Below are positions 17,536 through 26,145 of a stretch of 64,000 bases of DNA, piece by piece. The first letter of the stretch is position 1. Each line of letters begins with the position of its first letter. The DNA comes from Mycobacterium vicinigordonae (GTDB lineage: Bacteria; Actinomycetota; Actinomycetes; Mycobacteriales; Mycobacteriaceae). The notes beneath the pieces were generated by a model. That model was not told where the DNA came from. It searched no databases and worked only from the letters and a program-made list of their open reading frames with translations. The stretch spans positions 4,030,001 through 4,094,000 of the forward strand of contig NZ_CP059165.1 of assembly GCF_013466425.1 (NCBI RefSeq). Reading direction: 5' to 3'. The position numbers and the translations under genes were made by a program.

Positions 17536-19218
17536 ATGTTTTGCTATCAGTGCGAACAGACTGACCGCACCCCATCCCCTGAGCGTCCCAACCTGTTGGC
17601 CTTCGGCTGCTCCGCGGCAAAGGGCAACTGCGGAAAGGATGCCACCACGGCAGCGCTGCAGGACGTTTTGGTCAACGTGAACCTCGGCATCGGACAGTAT
17701 GCGCAGAAGGCGCGCGAACTGGGCGCCCCCGACCCGCAGTACGCCGCGCACGCATGCTTCGACCTGTTTACGACGCTGACCAACGTCAACTTCAATGCCA
17801 CGCGGTTCATGGCGCTGATCGCCGATGCGGTCGAGGTACGCAACAAGGCCAGGCTGGCCTACGAGAACGCCGCCCGCGCCGCCGGACTGGAACCGGAAAC
17901 CCTATCCGGCGCAGCTCAGTTCGTTCCCGCCGACATCATCTCCACAGTGGTCGCTCAAGCCCTCGAGGTGAGGGTGGATGCCAGATTGAACACGCTCGGC
18001 GCCGACGTCGTGGGTCTGCGCAACCTCAACCTCTACGGCCTAAAGGGCGTTTGCGCCTACGCCCATCACGCCCACGCCCTCGGCTATCGCACCGATCAGA
18101 CCGACGCGGGAATCGAATCCAGCCTGGCGTTTCTGGCCAGCGACCCGTCCGACCCTGACGCGCTACTGGCGCACGCCCTTGAACTGGGTTCGTTGAACTT
18201 CGAGGTGATGGCGATGCTCGACACGGCCAACACCGGTAGCTTCGGCAGCCCGGTGCCCACCCCGGTCCGAGTCACGCCCGTCGTTGGCAAGGCCCTCCTG
18301 GTGTCCGGCCATGACCTGCACGACCTGGCCCGAATCCTAGAGGCCACCAAAGGAACTGGAATCAACATCTACACCCATGGCGAAATGCTGCCCGCCCACG
18401 GCTATCCCGAACTGCACAAGCACAGCCATCTCGTCGGGAACTACGGCGGCGCCTGGCAGGACCAGCAGCGCGACTTCACCGCCTTCCCGGGCCCCATCGT
18501 GATGACCTCCAACTGCCTCATCGAGCCGCGGCCCGCCTACCGCAACCGGATCTTCACCACCGGACCGGTCGGCTGGCCCGGCATCCGCCACATCGACACC
18601 GCCGACCTCTCGCTGGTCGTCAAGGCGGCGCAGGCGTTGCCCGGCTTCAGCACCGAGGTGCCGTCCGAAACCGTCACCACCGGGTTCGGGCACACCGCGG
18701 TCCTCTCCGTCGCCGACACCGTGATCCAAGCTGTCAAAGACGGTGCGGTCAAACGGTTCCTGCTCATCGGAGGCTGCGACGGCGCCGCGCCGGGACGCAA
18801 CTACTACACCGATGTCGCCAACCAGGCACCCGACGACACCGTGCTGCTGACGTTGGGCTGCAACAAGTACCGATTCAACGGTAACGAGTTCGGTAACATC
18901 GGCGGCATCCCACGGTTGCTCGACGTCGGGCAGTGCAACGACGCCTACTCGGCGGTGCAGATCGCCCGGGCGCTCGCCGACGCCTTCGACTGTGGTGTGA
19001 ACGACCTGCCACTGAGCCTATTCGTGTCATGGTTCGAGCAAAAGGCAGCGGCGGTGCTGCTCACGCTGTTGTCGCTGGGAATTCGCAATATCCGGCTCGG
19101 CCCGACCCTGCCGGCATTCCTCACCCCCGCAGTGGCGGACATTCTCGTGGACAAGTTCGCGCTTAAACCGATCGGAGATCCGGCGCAGGACCTCGCCGAC
19201 GCCATGGCGGGTGCCTGA
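17536..19218 (+). CDS. hcp: Hybrid cluster protein (hydroxylamine/NO reductase)
   Basis: The 560-residue protein is full length for the family. The N-terminal iron-sulfur cysteines are C3, C6, C25 and C32 (MFCYQCEQT and [12 protein letters not shown]), with a longer middle spacing than in E. coli. Downstream motifs for the hybrid Fe-S-O cluster include [33 protein letters not shown] and LGCNKYRFN. The enzyme reduces nitric oxide or hydroxylamine in the cytoplasm and protects against nitrosative stress. It overlaps the reductase gene by one base. The upstream FNR-type box points to induction under low oxygen or NO. Confidence 0.93.
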   Translation: MFCYQCEQTDRTPSPERPNLLAFGCSAAKGNCGKDATTAALQDVLVNVNLGIGQYAQKARELGAPDPQYAAHACFDLFTTLTNVNFNATRFMALIADAVEVRNKARLAYENAARAAGLEPETLSGAAQFVPADIISTVVAQALEVRVDARLNTLGADVVGLRNLNLYGLKGVCAYAHHAHALGYRTDQTDAGIESSLAFLASDPSDPDALLAHALELGSLNFEVMAMLDTANTGSFGSPVPTPVRVTPVVGKALLVSGHDLHDLARILEATKGTGINIYTHGEMLPAHGYPELHKHSHLVGNYGGAWQDQQRDFTAFPGPIVMTSNCLIEPRPAYRNRIFTTGPVGWPGIRHIDTADLSLVVKAAQALPGFSTEVPSETVTTGFGHTAVLSVADTVIQAVKDGAVKRFLLIGGCDGAAPGRNYYTDVANQAPDDTVLLTLGCNKYRFNGNEFGNIGGIPRLLDVGQCNDAYSAVQIARALADAFDCGVNDLPLSLFVSWFEQKAAAVLLTLLSLGIRNIRLGPTLPAFLTPAVADILVDKFALKPIGDPAQDLADAMAGA

Positions 19219-20288
19219 TGACTGAGATCATCGACAAGCCGACGGACACCGAACTGCGGTGCTACGACGTCGTCCTGGTCACCAACGAGGGAGCACACTC
19301 GACGATCCGATGTGACTCGCGGACAACAGTTCTCGACGCAGCCGAAGAAGCCGGGCTGGTGCTGAAGTCGGCATGTCACGCCGGTGGCTGCGGGGCCTGC
19401 TCGGCAGTGCTCTCCGACGGGCAGGTGGAAATGAGCGAGCACGATCCCTACGTCATAGAGACGCCCGAGGAAGAGGGCGGAATCCTGCTGTGCCGCAGCT
19501 TTCCCCGTGCTGATTGCCGTATTGACCTGCCCTATGACAGCGGCCAGATCGTCACCGCGCCGCCTACTCGGCAGCGGGCCCGCATCATCGGATTGGACCG
19601 GGTATCCGACACGGTCATGCGGCTGAGGCTCTCGCTGGTCGCCGACGCCGACGGATCCTCCACGGCGGACTTCGAATCCGGCCAGTTCGTCCGTATCACG
19701 GTGCCGGGCAGCGAGGCCCAGCGTGCCTATTCACCGGCGAATATCGCCAACTGGGATGGCGTGCTCGACTTCTACATCCGCTTGCAACCCGGCGGACTGA
19801 TGTCGGAGTACCTAATTGGCGTCGCAGCCGTCGGCGACGAACTCACGGTCTCGAACGCAACGGGTGATTTCGCGCTCGTCGAGAACGGACTTCGACCGCG
19901 CTGGTTCATCGCCGGCGGTACGGGGCTATCACCGCTGTTGTCGATGCTGAGCCGGATGGCCGAGTGGGGCGATGCGCAGCCCGCGCGACTATTCTTCGGG
20001 GTCACCCGGCACGGCGAGGTATTCGCGCAAGACCAGTTGCGGGCGCTCGGCTCCGCACTCCCGGGTTTCCAGTTCGACACGCTGGTATGGCAGCCTAGCC
20101 CCGAATGGGCCGGCGCCGCTGGTAATCCCGTCGAGTTGGCGGCGTCGGAGGCGGCACTGCTCGACGAGTATCCCGATGTGTACGTTTGCGGACCGGCACC
20201 GATGGTCGATGCCGCATATGCCGAACTCACAGCGGTCGGCGTACCACACGAACAGATTCACGCCGAGCGGTTCTGCGCCGTGCAGTAG
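19218..20288 (+). CDS. hcr: NADH oxidoreductase for hybrid cluster protein, N-terminal ferredoxin type
   Basis: The 356-residue protein has a plant-type [2Fe-2S] domain first (about 12-100). Its ligands are in CHAGGCGACS and LLCRSF. A ferredoxin-NADP reductase-type module follows, with the flavin motif RAYSPANIANW, the NAD-site AGGTGLSPLL and YVCGPAPMVDAA. It would pass electrons from NADH to Hcp. In E. coli Hcr the ferredoxin domain is C-terminal. Here the order is reversed, as in oxygenase reductases such as BenC. The start codon overlaps the hcp stop, so the two are made together. Confidence 0.85.
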   Translation: MTEIIDKPTDTELRCYDVVLVTNEGAHSTIRCDSRTTVLDAAEEAGLVLKSACHAGGCGACSAVLSDGQVEMSEHDPYVIETPEEEGGILLCRSFPRADCRIDLPYDSGQIVTAPPTRQRARIIGLDRVSDTVMRLRLSLVADADGSSTADFESGQFVRITVPGSEAQRAYSPANIANWDGVLDFYIRLQPGGLMSEYLIGVAAVGDELTVSNATGDFALVENGLRPRWFIAGGTGLSPLLSMLSRMAEWGDAQPARLFFGVTRHGEVFAQDQLRALGSALPGFQFDTLVWQPSPEWAGAAGNPVELAASEAALLDEYPDVYVCGPAPMVDAAYAELTAVGVPHEQIHAERFCAVQ

Positions 20289-20300
20289 CGCCAACCGCCG

Positions 20301-21173
20301 CTAGCCGGGCAGCACGAGAACCGGTACCGGGCTGTGCCGGATGATCTTGCCGCTGCGCGCACCCAGGAACACCCGCCGAATGTCACCGCGCGGCGACGTG
20401 CCGATCACTAGGATCTCGCCGTCTATCCACTCGGTGCCTTCCAACGCTTCGGCCCAACTGTGTCCGGTGACCACCTGCAGCGCAACGTCGTGGCCGACGA
20501 TGCCGTCAGCCTTTAGACCATCCAGGATCTCGCGCGCCTGCGACGCCCACGCTTCCAGCACCACGTCTTCTGCATCCAGCCCGACTTCTGGCGGATACAT
20601 GGTCTTGCCCCGGACGGCGAACGTGACCACACGCAGCGGCACATGGAAGCGTTCGCAGTATTCGACGCAGCGGCGCACTACGTCCGCCGACTGCGGCGTA
20701 GCCGAGTAGGCGCACGTCAACCGCGTCAAACCGCCGGGATGGGAACGGTATTCGGGTGGGCTGATCGCCACCGGCACCGGCGACGAGTGCAGCAGCCAGT
20801 CGGCGGTGGTGCCGACTACCACTTGGGCCCGCCCGCCGCTGGGCAGGGAACCGAGAACCAGGATCTCGCCACCGACCTCCTCGACCACTTCGATCAGGCC
20901 ACCGGATACCGACCGGTGCGCGCGGTGCGAATATTTGATTTCGAGACCCTCGCCCAGGGAGAAGAGAATTCGCTGGGCTTCTCGGGTCGACTGCTCAACT
21001 AGATCCGCGGCCCACTGCTCGTATTCCGCCTCGCCGCGGGACAGCGACAACCACGGCTTGGGCACGATCGTCGCCACTGTCAAAGATGTCTTGAGGGTGC
21101 GCGCGGCCCCGGCGGCCAGGTTCAACCCCGACAACCCGATATTGCCGGCCCGATAGCCGACGACGACAGTCAC
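20301..21173 (-). CDS. Tandem universal stress protein
   Basis: The 290-residue protein consists of two UspA-like domains. Each ends with a nucleotide-binding segment: VLGSLPSGGRAQVVVGTTADWLLHSSPVPVAI in the first, and GTSPRGDIRRVFLGARSGKIIRHSPVPV in the second. The spacing of glycines fits ATP-binding Usp proteins only loosely. Its ATG overlaps the stop of the upstream permease gene by 4 nt, so it is coupled to amino-acid transport. The same order occurs at Rv2319c-Rv2320c in M. tuberculosis as I recall it. It may modulate the transporter, but that is inference. Confidence 0.85.
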   Translation of the reverse strand: MTVVVGYRAGNIGLSGLNLAAGAARTLKTSLTVATIVPKPWLSLSRGEAEYEQWAADLVEQSTREAQRILFSLGEGLEIKYSHRAHRSVSGGLIEVVEEVGGEILVLGSLPSGGRAQVVVGTTADWLLHSSPVPVAISPPEYRSHPGGLTRLTCAYSATPQSADVVRRCVEYCERFHVPLRVVTFAVRGKTMYPPEVGLDAEDVVLEAWASQAREILDGLKADGIVGHDVALQVVTGHSWAEALEGTEWIDGEILVIGTSPRGDIRRVFLGARSGKIIRHSPVPVLVLPG

Positions 21174-22633
21174 CGCACCTCCTTGTCACGTAGCGATCGT
21201 TCGTTGAGAGCACTTCGATGCCGACCCCACACCACGTAGTAGATCAAGGCCACGCTAATCCAGGCTCCGAAAGCCACCCAGGTGTACCAGTGCAAGCTGA
21301 GCAGGATGTAACCGCACGCCAGCACCGAAAGCGCTGGTGTCACCGGGTATCCGGGCACCCGGAAGGCGCGCGGCAGATCGGGTTCGCGCACCCGCAGGAT
21401 GATCACCCCGGCCGATACCACGATGAACGCGGTCAACGTTCCAATCGACACCATGTCGGCGAGCTTGTCCAGTGGGACCAACGCTGCCATTACCGAGGCG
21501 GCAATCGCCACGATAACTGTGTTGTTCACCGGCGTCATGGTGCGCGGATGCACCCTGGCGAACCGGGGTGGCAACAACCCGTCCCGGCCCATTGCGAACA
21601 GAATGCGCGTCATTCCGTACAGGGTGACCAAAGTAACCGTGAAGATCGAGATAACCGCGCCCGCAGCCAGAATTGTGCCGGCCCAGCTAGCGTGCGTCAC
21701 ATTGTCCAAAACGGTGGCCAGCCCCGCGTTTTCCTGCGCGCCGAAGTTCTGCCACGGCTGGGTGCCAAGGGACGCCAGCGCGACAAGAATGTAGACGCCG
21801 GTAACGACGAACAGCGCCGACACCAGGGCGCGCGGCATCGTCTTCTGCGGGTCCTTCACCTCGTCTCCGGCCGTTGAGACGGCATCCAACCCGATGTAGG
21901 AGAAGAAGATCGTGCCGGCCGCCGTGCCGATCCCCCCGATGCCGAACGGTGCGAAGTCTTTCAGTTGAGCTCCATCGAATGCGGTGAAAGCGATCACCAC
22001 GAACATGCCCAGCACACCGAGCTTGATCAACACCATGACGGTGTTGACTTTCGCCGATTCGCTTGCGCCGCGGATCAACAGCAGCGCGCACATCACGATG
22101 AGGATCACCGCGGGCAGATTCACCCAGCCGTGTGCCACACCCGGCGGCGGGGAGTCCCACGGCGCTGCCGAGAGGGCGTGCGGCAATTCGGCTCCGAACA
22201 GGTTGTGCAGCAACTTGTTGAGGTAACCGCTCCAACCGACCGCCACCGCCGCGGTAGCCACCCCGTATTCCAGCAGCAGGCACGCCGCCACCACCATCGC
22301 CACCCCCTCCCCCAGGGTGGTGTACGCGTAAGAGTACGACGAACCCGAAACCGGTACCGCGGAGGCTAATTCGGCATAGCAAATCGCGGCCAGGCCCGCC
22401 GCGATTCCCGCGATTACGAAGGAGACCAGCACACCGGGTCCGGCTTCGGGAACCGCCTGGGACAACACGAAGAAGATCCCGGTGCCGATCGTCGACCCGA
22501 CGCCGAACAGGGTGAGCTGAAAGGCACCGAAACTCCGCTTGAGCCCGGCGTCGGCCCCTGCGGCGACGGGAGCACCGCCGACCGGGCGGCGGCGCAGCAT
22601 CTGTTCTTTGAGGCCGATCGAATTAGCCGGCAC
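21170..22633 (-). CDS. rocE: APC-family cationic amino acid permease
   Basis: The 487-residue protein has about 12 to 14 hydrophobic segments. The first contains the APC signature GVGSTIGTGIFFVLS. A second segment reads SFVIAGIAAGLAAICYAELASAVP. It resembles CAT-type arginine/ornithine permeases. The start is GTG at 22633, with AGGAGG 4 nt upstream. It is the first of two coupled genes with the stress protein and lies 23 bp after rocD on the same strand. The ornithine/arginine context supports basic amino acid uptake. Confidence 0.85.
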   Translation of the reverse strand: MPANSIGLKEQMLRRRPVGGAPVAAGADAGLKRSFGAFQLTLFGVGSTIGTGIFFVLSQAVPEAGPGVLVSFVIAGIAAGLAAICYAELASAVPVSGSSYSYAYTTLGEGVAMVVAACLLLEYGVATAAVAVGWSGYLNKLLHNLFGAELPHALSAAPWDSPPPGVAHGWVNLPAVILIVMCALLLIRGASESAKVNTVMVLIKLGVLGMFVVIAFTAFDGAQLKDFAPFGIGGIGTAAGTIFFSYIGLDAVSTAGDEVKDPQKTMPRALVSALFVVTGVYILVALASLGTQPWQNFGAQENAGLATVLDNVTHASWAGTILAAGAVISIFTVTLVTLYGMTRILFAMGRDGLLPPRFARVHPRTMTPVNNTVIVAIAASVMAALVPLDKLADMVSIGTLTAFIVVSAGVIILRVREPDLPRAFRVPGYPVTPALSVLACGYILLSLHWYTWVAFGAWISVALIYYVVWGRHRSALNERSLRDKEVR

Positions 22634-22656
22634 TGCGCCTCCTGTCGGTAGCTCAG

Positions 22657-23874
22657 CTAATTATGAGCCTCCCGCAGCGCGGCGGCGAACTGCCCCACCA
22701 CCCAGTCGATCTCCGCGGCGGTGATCACCAACGGCGGCGCGAACCGCAGCGTCCACTCATGGGTGTCCTTGACCAGGACGCCACGTTCGGCCAGCCGCAG
22801 ACTCAGTTGCTTACCCGAACCCAGCGCCGGATCGATGTCGACTCCGGCCCACAGCCCCAGCCCGCGCACCGCCGTCACACCGCGGCCGATCAGCGTGGCG
22901 AGCCCTTGGTGCAACCGCGTACCCAATTCGGCTGAGCGATGCTGGAATTCACCCCGATTCAAGATGGTGACGACCGTGCTGCCGATCGCGGCGGCTAGCG
23001 GGTTGCCGCCGAATGTCGATCCGTGCTCACCGGGGTGCAGTACGCTCAGGATGTCGCGGTCGGCGACCACCGCCGACAATGGCACGACGCCCCCGCCCAG
23101 CGCCTTGCCGAGCAGGTAGACGTCGGGCACCACGCCCCAGTGGTCGCACGCGAAGGTGTGGCCGGTGCGAGCCAGGCCCGACTGAATCTCGTCGGCGATC
23201 ATCAGCACATTGCGTCCGCGGCACAGCGCCCGAACGGCGGGCAAATAGTCGTCCGGCGGCACGATGATGCCCGCCTCACCCTGGATCGGCTCCAGCAGGA
23301 CGGCGACGGTGTCGTCGTCGATCGCCGCGGCCAGTGCCGCGGTGTCACCGAACGGCACGGAACAGAAGCCAGGAGTGAAAGGTCCGAAGCCGCCGCGCGC
23401 CACCGGGTCGGAGGAAAAGCTGACGATACTGATGGTGCGGCCGTGAAAGTTGTTGTCCGCCACAATAATTTTGGCGCGGTCGGTCGGTACGCCCTTGACG
23501 TCGACGCCCCATTTGCGGGCGACCTTCAGTGCGCTTTCGACCGCTTCGGCTCCCGAGTTCATTGGCAAGACCACGTCTTTGCCGCACAGTTGCGCCAACT
23601 CCGCGCAGAACGGCCCCAGTCGATCCGAATGGAAGGCGCGACTCACCAAGGTGACCCTGTCCAGCTGTGCGTGGGCGGTCGCGATGATCTCAGGGTGACG
23701 GTGACCGAAGTTGACCGCCGAATACGCGGCCAGGCAGTCGAGGTAGCGCCGCCCGTCGACGTCGGTGATCCACGCACCCTCGGCGCTGGCCGCCACCACC
23801 GGCAGCGGCGAATAATTGTGCGCCACATGCTTCTCGGCTAGGGCAATTGCGGTGTCGTCCGCCAGAATCGTCAC
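22657..23874 (-). CDS. rocD: Ornithine aminotransferase
   Basis: The 405-residue class III aminotransferase uses PLP to convert ornithine and 2-oxoglutarate into glutamate semialdehyde and glutamate. Visible motifs are PMNSGAEAVESALKVARKWG, the aspartate in LMIADEIQSGLARTG, the PLP lysine in LLGKALGGGVVPLSA and GSTFGGNPLA. The start is GTG at 23874, overlapping the ddaH stop by 4 nt. The longer open frame upstream is only the antisense shadow of that gene. It is one full-length gene here, whereas M. tuberculosis carries it split into two annotated parts. Confidence 0.9.
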   Translation of the reverse strand: MTILADDTAIALAEKHVAHNYSPLPVVAASAEGAWITDVDGRRYLDCLAAYSAVNFGHRHPEIIATAHAQLDRVTLVSRAFHSDRLGPFCAELAQLCGKDVVLPMNSGAEAVESALKVARKWGVDVKGVPTDRAKIIVADNNFHGRTISIVSFSSDPVARGGFGPFTPGFCSVPFGDTAALAAAIDDDTVAVLLEPIQGEAGIIVPPDDYLPAVRALCRGRNVLMIADEIQSGLARTGHTFACDHWGVVPDVYLLGKALGGGVVPLSAVVADRDILSVLHPGEHGSTFGGNPLAAAIGSTVVTILNRGEFQHRSAELGTRLHQGLATLIGRGVTAVRGLGLWAGVDIDPALGSGKQLSLRLAERGVLVKDTHEWTLRFAPPLVITAAEIDWVVGQFAAALREAHN

Positions 23875-24728
23875 GGGTGTATCTCCAGCGTGCAGCACTT
23901 CACCGAACCGCCACCCTTGAGCAATTCGGACAGGTCGACGCCGATCGGCTCGAAGCCCGCGGCTCGCAGTTGCTCCGCGAATCCCCTTGCCCCGGAAGGA
24001 TGTACGACGTGGCGACCGTCGGAGACGGCGTTGAGCCCGAACAGGTAGGCGTCGGCGGTACCGACGATGATCGCGTCGCGGAACAAGGCACGCAATTGGG
24101 TCTGTGCGGTCGGACTGAATGCCGGCGGATAGTAGGCGACGCTGTGGTCGTCGAGTACGGCCAGCGCGGTATCCAGGTGGTAGAAGCGCGGATCCACCAA
24201 TTCGAGGGACACTACCGGCATCCGCAGCATCGACGCGATCTCGGCGTGAGCGCGACGATCGGTGCGGAAACCGTAGCCCGCCAATACCATGTCGTCCACC
24301 ATCAACAGGTCGCCCTGGCCCTCGTTGACGTGGCGGGTCCAGACCGGCCGGTATCCGATCGCCGACATCCATTCGGCGTAAGCCCTTGACTCCGCGGCGC
24401 GCTCGGCGAACCGAAACCGGGCGACCACCGCGATGTCGTCGACGATGAATCCGCCGTTGGCGGCATAGACCATGTCCGGCAGCCCAGGTACCGGCTCCAC
24501 CACCTCCACTTGATGACCGAGGAGAAGATACGTTTCGCGAAGTCGGTCCCACTGATACTGCGCACGCGCCACGTCCACCGGTGTGGCGGTGTCCATCCAA
24601 GGATTGATCGCGTACTCGACGGCGAAATACGAGGGAGGAGTCATCGCGTAGCGCCGCAGCGTGGGGGTGCGCGCGGGCGGCGGTTTGGCGTCACGCCGCG
24701 ACGCAGCATCGACATGGAAATCTGTCAT
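23871..24728 (-). CDS. ddaH: Amidinotransferase-fold hydrolase (DDAH/arginine dihydrolase-like)
   Basis: The 285-residue protein has the guanidino-modifying enzyme fold. It shows PDMVYAANGGFIVDD, the acid/His region DPRFYHLDTAL and the catalytic cysteine in the C-terminal GGGSVKCCTLEIHP. DDAH makes citrulline from dimethylarginine. Arginine dihydrolases of the same fold make ornithine. Coupling to rocD, whose substrate is ornithine, favours the second activity. The start is ATG at 24728, giving MTDFHVDA. The upstream 45 nt of open frame have no support. It is divergent from an AsnC/Lrp-type regulator. Confidence 0.75.
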   Translation of the reverse strand: MTDFHVDAASRRDAKPPPARTPTLRRYAMTPPSYFAVEYAINPWMDTATPVDVARAQYQWDRLRETYLLLGHQVEVVEPVPGLPDMVYAANGGFIVDDIAVVARFRFAERAAESRAYAEWMSAIGYRPVWTRHVNEGQGDLLMVDDMVLAGYGFRTDRRAHAEIASMLRMPVVSLELVDPRFYHLDTALAVLDDHSVAYYPPAFSPTAQTQLRALFRDAIIVGTADAYLFGLNAVSDGRHVVHPSGARGFAEQLRAAGFEPIGVDLSELLKGGGSVKCCTLEIHP

Positions 24729-24751
24729 CAACCAACTATATTTGCCTGCAA

Positions 24752-24780
24752 TTGCGCAAGTAAATAACGACACTTGTCGT
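24752..24780. promoter_or_regulatory. Palindromes in the ddaH/AsnC intergenic region
   Basis: Two palindromes lie between the divergent genes. TTGCGCAA at 24752-24759 is fully symmetric. ACGACA at 24767-24772 faces TGTCGT at 24775-24780 with 2 bp between. The region is unusually A/T-rich. They are natural candidates for binding sites of the adjacent Lrp/AsnC regulator, which would control both ddaH-rocD-rocE and itself. Confidence 0.45.
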
Positions 24781-24851
24781 GTACCCGTTGATATATTGCA
24801 CCAATCTAGAAATTTCGGTGATTCATTGCGTGAGAAACGGGACAGTCACAG

Positions 24852-25295
24852 ATGGAACGAATGGACGACACCGACGAGCGCATACTCGTCGAGCTGGCCG
24901 AACATGCCCGCGCCACGTTCGCTGAGATCGGACAGAAGGTGAATCTGTCTGCGCCGGCCGTCAAACGCCGCGTCGACCGGCTGCTCGACAACGGCGTCAT
25001 CAAGGCCTTCACCACGGTCGTCGACCGCAACGCGCTGGGCTGGAACACCGAGGCCTATGTTCAGGTGTTTTGCCACGGCCGCATCGCCCCCGAAGAGCTA
25101 CGGGCAGCGTGGGTGGACATCCCCGAGGTGGTGAGCGCCGCGACCGTGACCGGAACTTCCGACGCCATCCTGCACGTGCTAGCCCGCGACATGCGGCACC
25201 TGGAGACCGCGCTCGAACGCATCAGGTCCAGCGCTGACATCGAACGCAGTGAGAGCGTCGTGGTGTTGTCGAATTTGATCGACCGGATGCGGTGA
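24852..25295 (+). CDS. Lrp/AsnC-family transcription regulator
   Basis: The 147-residue protein has an N-terminal helix-turn-helix (MDDTDERILVELAEHARATFAEIG followed by SAPAVKRRVDRLLDNGVI) and a C-terminal RAM ligand-binding domain with VVSAATVTGTSDAILHVLARDMRHL. Such proteins form octamers that respond to amino acids. It is divergent from the arginine-catabolic operon and probably regulates it, with an amino acid of that route as effector. An ATG at 24861 is an alternative start. The 3' end is 4 bp from the convergent ECF permease gene. Confidence 0.88.
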   Translation: MERMDDTDERILVELAEHARATFAEIGQKVNLSAPAVKRRVDRLLDNGVIKAFTTVVDRNALGWNTEAYVQVFCHGRIAPEELRAAWVDIPEVVSAATVTGTSDAILHVLARDMRHLETALERIRSSADIERSESVVVLSNLIDRMR

Positions 25296-25299
25296 CGTC

Positions 25300-26145
25300 T
25301 TAGCTGTTGAGCAGCGTTTGCAACGCCATGCCCGCGCTGCCGGCCACGACGGTGATCGCGATTGTCATCCAGTCGGCGAGTTTGGGATGGCGCGGATTGG
25401 CCGAGAGCTGTCCGGTACCGCCACGGGCGGTGATCGCGTCACCCATCTCGTCGGCACGTCGCAACGTCACGCTGATGGCAGCGGCTAGTAAATCGATCAC
25501 CTCGAGCCGGCGTTGTTGACGACGCTCCTTGCGGCTCTTGGGTATCCGCTTGGGGCGCAGCCGCCGCGCCGCGTTGAGCACCTGGAATTCGTCGATAAGC
25601 ATCGGGAACGCGCGCAGTGCGAGTGCCAGCGCCACGGCCCATTCGTCAACCGGCAACCGCAGCAGCCGCAACGGCCGGCCCAAAGTGGCTACGGCGGGGC
25701 CTATTTCGGCGACGTTGGTGGTGAATGACACCAGACCACCCAAGGCCAGCAGCAACACGGTCAGGGTGGTGATCCGCAGGAAGTTCAACAAGCCGCCGAG
25801 TCCCACCTCGATGCCGTCCACGGATATCAGCGGACTGCCGCCGGCCAGAGCAGCGGTAATTCCGCCAAGCGCCAACACAATCCACAACCAGCGGGGTATC
25901 GACGGCAGGGCACCCCGCGGAATGCGGGCGATCCAGATCGCCGCCACCACCAATGCCGACATGAAAGCGATCGTCACCCAGCCGGGGTAGAACGCCAGCA
26001 GCGCGGAAATGGCAAAGACCACGAGGAGCTTGGTGCCGGCCCACAAGTCATGAATCGGCGATCCACCTGGCACCGGAACCAGCAGGACGACCGGCCGTCC
26101 CGCTTTCCGTGTCTGCCGCCGATCCGACCTTGACGCGACGGTCAT
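25300..26145 (-). CDS. ECF transporter T component (EcfT/CbiQ-like)
   Basis: The 281-residue protein has five or six hydrophobic segments (for example [19 protein letters not shown] and [15 protein letters not shown]). The cytoplasmic helices include [22 protein letters not shown] and [17 protein letters not shown]. The terminal ARG motif is the EcfT feature that couples to the ATPases. Its ATG overlaps the stop of the ATPase gene by 4 nt. It would link substrate capture to ATP hydrolysis in an energy-coupling-factor importer of a vitamin, metal or similar small molecule. The substrate is not visible. Confidence 0.8.
   Translation of the reverse strand: MTVASRSDRRQTRKAGRPVVLLVPVPGGSPIHDLWAGTKLLVVFAISALLAFYPGWVTIAFMSALVVAAIWIARIPRGALPSIPRWLWIVLALGGITAALAGGSPLISVDGIEVGLGGLLNFLRITTLTVLLLALGGLVSFTTNVAEIGPAVATLGRPLRLLRLPVDEWAVALALALRAFPMLIDEFQVLNAARRLRPKRIPKSRKERRQQRRLEVIDLLAAAISVTLRRADEMGDAITARGGTGQLSANPRHPKLADWMTIAITVVAGSAGMALQTLLNS

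Noticed and set aside
22657..24600. A 647-codon version of RocD
   Set aside because: The N-terminal extension is antisense/shadow sequence of the ddaH gene. The GTG at 23874 matches the family start.
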